A stretch of DNA of 64,000 nucleotides, taken from contig OZ237760.1 in the NCBI GenBank assembly GCA_965178125.1, forward strand, positions 620,001-684,000, written 5' to 3'. Under the pieces are notes generated by a model that saw only the letters and a program-made list of their open reading frames with translations, was not told the origin of the DNA and did no database searches. This stretch comes from Bilabrum cf. latius (Eukaryota > Bigyra: Bicosoecida > Bigyra > Bicosoecida). A program made the position numbers and the translations under genes. Below are positions 58,201 through 64,000 of the stretch, in pieces; positions within the stretch are counted from its first letter, which is position 1, and every line of letters begins with the position of its first letter.

Positions 58201-59923
58201 CAAGGAACACGTCAAGCAGCACGTGGATCGTGCGGTGCGCAGTTCGATACGGAGGTCTGCGGCTGTCGCATAGAGCGAGACGGATGCAGAGCTGCGCTCC
58301 ACGCTGCTGGACCACAGCGAGTGGAAGAATCCCAAGGAAGGAACGTGGGAGCAGTTTCTTGCGAGCCTACCCGGATGCGGACCAACAGCCGCGCAGGAGG
58401 TGCTCACAGGGTGGGATGCAGACGGAGATGGCAACCTGGGCGGCTGCATCCTGGACTTGCAGCAGATCCCGATCGAGACGATTTTGATGCAAGCATCCGT
58501 GCCTCCGTGTGGGAATGTTCTGTTTGCCGGTGGGATCAAACGTGCGATCTCATTTTGCGCAACCGAAGAGCCAGGGGAGCTGTACGAGCGCGTAGTCACA
58601 GGCGTGCTCGCAGATGTTGCGCAGCTGGCCAACCAGCAAGCCGCAGGTAGAGCCAATCAGGCGGCATCTGTGCCGCATCGAGTGCGCCGCTAGACATCGT
58701 CACTGGATGCACCAGTCATTCTGAACGCAGACCCTCGGCCACCCGCGCAACCCCGAGACAATCGGAGTAAGCTGTCGCATTCAGGTGGCGAGCGCAGCTA
58801 CAGCACTGGTGAACCGCGCTTGATCGAGCCCCCAGCGAACGAGACAACCGGTAGGCGTAGTCCCGGCGGACATGCAACCGCAACACACGCTCCATCGCAG
58901 ATTCATCAGGGAGGGCGTCCAGCAGGCGCAAGTGATCGTCTGGAGCACCTGTTGCACCGGCCGCTAAGCGATCTCTCGCAGCATCCTATACACAGCATTA
59001 CCCAGCACCGTCCTGCATCGAGCAGCTCATTGGCGCTGCCACAAGATGCAGTGCATCATGGAGCGCAAGCCGCCCATAGCATGTGGAATCAGTCGCCTAT
59101 AGGGCAACCGTAGTACACAGCCCAGCGAAGCTAGCTGCAGACGATGCAATCCATGCGCCCGCGCTATGAATATGCCGTCTCTCCACGCTCGCACGCCCGA
59201 AGCCCCCAGGGAATCGGCACGCAAGCTACCCGTCGCAGACTTGGAGCCATGCTAAGCGGCGGGGTCATGCAGAGCCCCGGCCCGCAGGCATCAAGTAGAG
59301 TACCTGCAGCGATTGGTTACGGCTAGCCAGCAGCACCACAAGAAGCGCGGAACGACCATCTGCGCTCTCCAGGTGTCAGTAGCCTTTCAAGAGCACGCCA
59401 GCTCGCGTTGTCATCCAGACCGACGAGTGCTATCGGCGCACTGCGACCCTAGTTTGCGTCTGGCCACCACCCGCAGCTGTCATCCGGTCGATACTCAGGA
59501 CAGCAGCACGAACACTATGGGTATCGGCCGTCGGTTCCGCGCGATAGACCAGGCTCCCGCTCCCAGTCTATGGCAGGCTCGTCTGGATGGCATATGCCGA
59601 GCGATTCTTCTGAGGCGCCGCATGGACACGGACATCCCGATCACAGAAGGTTGTCCCACGCAGTGGCCTCGGCCGACAGCGGCCTGGGCAATCAAGGGAG
59701 CGTCAGTAGGAGTGCCAGAGCTTCACAAGCAAGGGGTGGGGCGCCGGGCACAGGCTCATGCTCGGAATCGGTGGCGCACAGCTCGGAGGAGCACGTTCAC
59801 CTGTCAGGCGTGCGCGTCTAGTCCGGTACGGCAACCCCGGAAGAGGTAATGAAGCTGCGAAACAGGCGGCTGGGGGTAAGCGCGGGCAGCAAGGGGGGCC
59901 AGAGTCGCCTGCAGTGGTCGTGA
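55280..59923 (+). CDS. Large protein with possible SHOC1/ZIP2-like region
   Basis: A 1,547-aa frame from ATG 55280 to TGA 59921-59923 with about 13 TAG codons and no recognisable intron. A later ATG at 55343 is an alternative start. The N-terminal ~350 residues look ordered and helical. A long Ser/Thr/Ala/Pro-rich stretch follows. Around residues 840-1,130 there is a compact region: RRFSSLIEIDREAAVLCVHG, WLHVVLLLVGPHVDQLF, AEFCFSKEHVKQHVDRAV, then WEQFLASLPGCGPTAAQEVL, which resembles a helix-hairpin-helix. An XPF-like fold plus a single HhH is the layout of the meiotic ZMM protein SHOC1/ZIP2. That assignment is weak and rests on pattern only. The C-terminal third is Ser/His/Gln-rich and disordered. 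Confidence 0.8.
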
Positions 59924-60107
59924 TGGCCGCCCGTTCACAATTGGTCGCTAGATAATGATAGACTCAGTGCAATTAGCAAGCGCAGTTTGTAGCAGCACTT
60001 CAAAATCACAACTATCCGAGTTGCGTAACTGACCAAGCACAGACTCCGCCTTGTCCACCAGGCTATCCTTGCTTCAAGCCACAGCCCGTTCCGATGTGTG
60101 CACGTGA

Positions 60108-63100
60108 TCATTGGTCCTCCTCCCGATGCCGTTTTGACCCAACTGGTAGGTTCAAAGTAGCACCTGCCGGCTGCTGCTATCCCTTCGAATTGCTAGCAGT
60201 TGTCGAAGCACCATCCTAGACGGGTGAGTTGTAGTGCACCGTGCGCCTCGCTTTCGACGGCCGCTCAGTCGAGGACTCAGCCGAGCGAGCCTGGATCTGC
60301 ACGGCAGCCTGCTGTGACTGCGCCGCTCCAAATGCGCCTGCTTGACCTGCTGTAGCAACTGCACCCCGCGGCGATACATCTCCCTTGGCAGCCATGCGCC
60401 ACGCCGCTGCTGCCACCTTTCTGGACATGGCGTTCAGCAGTGCCACCCGCTCGCTCTCGGTGCTGGCTGCCTAGCCAGCGCCAGCGCTACCCCTCGCACC
60501 CGTGGGTAAGGTATGAGGCTGCTACGCAGCCGCCATGGGCTACACAGGCATCTGGGCCGATGGATTCGTAGGCAATGCCACGGCTAGCCTATGACGTTGC
60601 TGCGCCACAGGGCCTGCTTGCGAAGGAGCGGTGATGCCGGTCCTACCAGCTGCCCGCACAATCTGTGGTGCGGCAGCTGGACCAGCTCGAGCGAGATTCG
60701 GCTCCGTTATCGCCCTCGGTCGCTTGTGGTGGGACACGCTCCGATTCGGCTGGCTCGGCTGCGACGCATGCTTGGCTGCGCTGATGGCGGTGCTAGTGCT
60801 CGTGCTTGTCGCACGGTTCGGTGCCACGGTGCCGATCGCGCGATAGGGCTGGAGGTGTACCTGGGCCACGAGACCAGCGACACTAGCACAGGGCAGGCCC
60901 CGAGGCACCATGAGGCTGCCATCGGCCCCAGCCGTGGAAATCACGGGCGACTCCGAGTTGTTGAGCACGTCAGCCATGCGCCGCTCCAGCGCCAAGTGCG
61001 GGTTGTTCGGGTCGTCTGTCTCGTCCTCGTCGTCCACGTCGGCGTCGACGCTCCTCTGGATCTAGGCAGCACCAGGCACGTACTGAGTGAGCGACAGACC
61101 GATGCGGCTTGCAGAGCCGATCGAGAACGTGTTTGATCTAGAACGACCCCCCCTGCTGCGCCGCCCTCCCCGCCCTCGCCTCCTCAGCTGTGAGCTGCCC
61201 CAGGTGAGCTGCTGCTGCCCAAGGGGATCGTCCTGTGCGCCCGTGCCTGACGCCGAGGCACTTCCCGACACGTGCGCCGCACCGACGCTCGAGTCAGCTG
61301 ATAGCCCGACGGGACCGTGCCTGTTGGTCTGTGGCCCAGACCCTTCCAAAGTCCCGCTGCCGCTGACGGCACCTGCCAGTCGCCGAGCCGCCAGCCGGAA
61401 CTGCTCAATGGCTGCACCGCGGGGCGAAACGAGCTGCCCGGCTCCGCCGCCCTCCTCTTCTTCGTCTTCGTCTTCGTCATCATCCGACATGCCCCCTGCC
61501 ACTTCGTCAAATTCCTGACCATCTCCCGAACCGCCGCTGCTGCGTCCCTCCACGTCGCTGCCCTCGTCCTCGTCCACTCGGGACAGGAGGGCCCGCTGCA
61601 GCAGCCTCGCGGTGCGTCGAGCTCTCGAGCTGCCCCCATCGGACACCGCATCCAGTCCGCCGCTGGGACCTCGCACTGGGACCGACGCCGGCCGGGAGAG
61701 CCCGTGCTGTTCGTGCTGCTCACCGCCGTGTGGGATCTCGCCCCCACCACTGCTGGAGTCGGTGCCTGCACTCCGCTGGCGGCTGGGTACCGCGGGCCCG
61801 AAAACATCCCGGCTGTCAGCTCTGCGCCTGGTACCCGACACGCCCGCCACATCGGCGGGGGCCGTGCGCCTACCGCTGAGCAGCTCTTCTCCCTCCAATG
61901 CCTCCAGGTCACCTGCGGCGGCCTCCTCGCTGAGCATGGTGCCTGCCATGGCCAGCACGCTGCCGACCTTCTCTTCCGCATGTCTGTCGTTCTCGCTCAT
62001 CGCAGCTGCCGGTCGAGTCCACGCAAGGAGACCCGGCTGCGCCCACGACGACGAGGAGGACGCCAAGCCAGCGCCGGCCCGCCCGTGCCCATGCATGTGG
62101 TCCATGAGGCCGTGGCGCTGCTTGGGCGACGGCTGCGCCCTTGCGCCCCGCCTGCCCTTATCAAGCGAAGCCGCGGCCGACGGCGCTCCGTCGCTGCCAG
62201 ATGCAACTGATCCAAAGGCTGGGGGATGGGAGTGCAGCTCACCGTTCAGCTCCCGGGAGAGCCCTTGAGGCTCCGGCGAGCCCCCGCCGCTCGCCATCAC
62301 GGCCCCTCCTTGCCCCTCGCTACCCATCTCCAGGTCCTCCACGACGATCCAATCGGCCCCTTCTGGCACCTCGTCATCCAGAGTGGCCACAGGGGAGGAC
62401 GCCAGCTCCAGCATGAGCCCACTCGATGCGGCGTGGAGAGTGTTGGGGCGCCGTGGTTCCGTGGCAGCGGCGCCGGTCCCGATGAGTGGGGGTCGGTGAC
62501 CGGCGCGGTGGCCCGGAGTGTGGGTTCCGTGGTGGTGATCGTTGAAGTCCCCCGCGCCTGCCCTCTCCAGCAGCAGCTGTCTCGGCGAGAACGGGGGCAC
62601 GCCTGCGATACGGGCGCAGAGGTCCAGCTGCTGCCACACCTGGGCTCCAAAGTGCTGCTAGCACAGCCTGCTGTCCGCACCGGGCCCGTTGTCCAGCCCC
62701 TTGCTCCTCGGAGGCGACCTCAGTCCCAGCCCGCTGAGATGTCTTTGCTCCTCACGGTACTCTGTGAGGAGGGTCCCCATAGCCGTGCGGGCCGCTTGCA
62801 CGCACTCAACCGCGGTCTGCTGCAGGTGCATTCGGTTCACCTCAGACATGCCCTTTCGCTTGAGACCCTGCTGCAGCGAGTACGCAGCTCGCACCGCCGA
62901 GTCTTGCGCCACCCTGCTGGCCATGAGCACCTGTTTGTCCACCCTCTCGAGCACCCTGTCCTCTAGAGCCAGTCCTGCGACTGACAGCGGAGCGCCGACA
63001 CCGGTAGACGAGAATGCCTGCCCGCCCATGGGCAGCTGCAGTCGGATACTGCCGGTGCTCGACCCATTTGGTGCGCGATACTGCCCCCCTTTCGCGCTGG

Positions 63101-64000
63101 ACGAGGTGCTGGTTGGCAGGGAAGCAGCCGTGGAGGCAGTCGTAAGGCCTCCGGTGGTGACTGCATTGGCGCGACCCACGTTGATCCGCAGCGCTGGCAC
63201 TTTGGAACGACCTGCGCCCGAAGAAGCAGCAGCAGCAGCAGCAGCAGCGACGGCTGGGGGGCGGCCTCCTCTCCCCGACTTCCCGGATTTGCCAGTCTTC
63301 CCGGCCTTACCGACGACTGCCCCCCCCTTGCCCTTGCCCTTGACGGTGCTCCAAGCAGAGCCTCCCCTGCCTCCCTGCTTGCGCCTGCTGCCGATCCCGG
63401 CGCTGCTGCGGCCGCTCCTGCGGGCGGCCAACCCAGCCGCAGCCGGTGGCGCGCCTGCTCCTGTGCCGTTCCACACGCCCGTACTTGCCCTCCCAGCGCG
63501 AGTTGGCAGTGACGGGGCCGCGGGACCTGCCCCTGAAACCAGCATAACTCCTGCCCCCGCAGCCGCACTCGCACCGACCACTGTTGTCGCGCTGGCTGCA
63601 GCCCTCTACTCCGCCGATGCCGCCATGAGTTCGCCGATTTCAGGGACGTCGCCGTGCGCTGACCCCGCGCTGGCCGACCTGTGGTTGTACCCGGTTCCAT
63701 TCCTTGCGCCTCCACCGCCCCTACCTCCTCCTGACGGTGACAGCCGCAGCACGCCAGTACCCAGTGGCGGACCCCTGGTGAGCGGCCTGCCCTCCACCAT
63801 CTCGATCAGCTCGTCAGTGCCCGTGTCTACTTGCCCTCGGCCCCTGCATTCTGCCGCGCGCTTGTGCAGCTTCTGGATGTACTTTTGCGCGTGCGTGCGG
63901 ATCTGCACGACGGACCTGGTTGGTACCAGGCCCTAGATCTGCTTCCAGTCCTTCCCGTAGGTTCGCAGGCCCTCCACGAACGTATCGTGCTCCACATCAC
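60108..64000 (-). CDS. SHAQKY-type Myb/SANT protein, Gln/Ser-rich (N-terminus beyond window)
   Basis: A minus-strand frame from the right edge to TGA 60108-60110 encodes at least 1,297 aa, with TAG at 63933, 63606, 62658, 61062, 60540, 60522, 60471, 60216 and 60177. Just inside the window is a single Myb/SANT repeat: FVEGLRTYGKDWKQI-TAG-GLVPTRS, then VVQIRTHAQKYIQKL. The (S/T)HAQKY motif is typical of one-repeat Myb transcription factors. The rest is low-complexity Ser/Gly/Ala-rich with poly-Ala, short helical pieces (NPHLALERRMADVL, LDLCARIAGVPPFSP) and a basic C-terminus (VGSKRHREEDQ), possibly a nuclear localisation signal. A DNA-binding transcription regulator is inferred. The N-terminus and upstream exons are outside the window. 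Confidence 0.82.

Noticed and set aside
62689-63936. 415-aa plus-strand ORF
   Set aside because: Pro/Leu/Ala-rich mirror of the minus-strand Myb protein, which has the SHAQKY motif; no domain on the plus strand.
1-64000. UAG read as leucine, as reported for some other protists
   Set aside because: The conserved columns in SUOX, P4-ATPase, HCCS and the calponin repeat are Gln, not Leu, and Nudix and coiled-coil positions are hydrophilic.
1-64000. Many genes being pseudogenes because of internal stops
   Set aside because: Only TAG interrupts the frames, phases never shift, and catalytic residues are intact.

Overview
The window is nuclear DNA of an unidentified, GC-rich unicellular eukaryote. 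Spliceosomal introns (GTRAG...GCAG, 91-384 nt), 5' ATGs in good context and eukaryote-only families (DNA ligase IV with BRCT domains, P4-ATPase, DENN, kinesin, Elongin C, a mitochondrial holocytochrome c synthase and sulfite oxidase) support this. The dominant feature is the genetic code. TAG occurs in frame well over 100 times, inside almost every gene and often inside conserved domains, and it never ends a gene. TGA (mostly) and TAA are the real stops. At conserved positions TAG stands where other eukaryotes have glutamine: twice in sulfite oxidase, in the EQF motif of the P4-ATPase, in the YNVYSQ motif of HCCS and in the GQ of the calponin repeat. The code is therefore read here as UAG = Gln, UAA and UGA = stop, and all gene models below use it. 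Under the standard code every long gene would fall apart into fragments.

Layout. 1-6.1 kb: three minus-strand genes (an unrecognised >1,090-aa protein running off the left edge, a TEX9-like coiled-coil protein, an uncertain membrane protein). 6.3-7.5 kb: a calponin-homology/WW-domain protein (minus), divergent from a 1,588-aa DNA ligase IV (plus, 7.8-12.6 kb). 12.7-14.7 kb: sulfite oxidase (minus), divergent from a 2,593-aa GPCR-phosphatidylinositol phosphate kinase (14.8-22.6 kb, plus), followed by a NUDT6-like Nudix hydrolase (22.8-24.6 kb). 24.7-32.4 kb: one minus-strand frame that joins a DENN Rab-GEF module to a kinesin-14-like motor. 32.6-34.3 kb: GH79 heparanase/glucuronidase. 34.9-39.6 kb: P4-ATPase flippase. 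39.8-42.8 kb: an unrecognised low-complexity, RG-rich protein (plus). 43.1-44.9 kb: HCCS with a long C-terminal extension. 45.1-46.1 kb: a small secreted protein. 46.3-47.0 kb: Elongin C. 47.3-47.8 kb: a tail-anchored Dabb-domain protein. 48.0-50.5 kb: an LRR protein. 50.6-52.9 kb: a Wntless/TMEM181-like multipass protein. 53.3-55.0 kb: a serine carboxypeptidase. 55.3-59.9 kb: a large protein with a possible SHOC1/ZIP2-like (XPF-type plus HhH) region. 60.1-64 kb: a SHAQKY-type Myb protein running off the right edge.

Genes are densely packed (often 120-300 bp apart) on both strands with no operon logic. Fourteen introns can be placed from protein conservation. The largest genes (ligase IV, GPCR-PIPK, DENN-kinesin) appear intronless and carry very long low-complexity insertions. 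HCCS, sulfite oxidase and the secretory/endocytic genes indicate an aerobic cell with ordinary mitochondria and an active endomembrane system. TEX9 hints at centrioles or cilia. No RNA genes, transposons or CRISPR arrays were recognised. The lineage cannot be fixed from the sequence alone.
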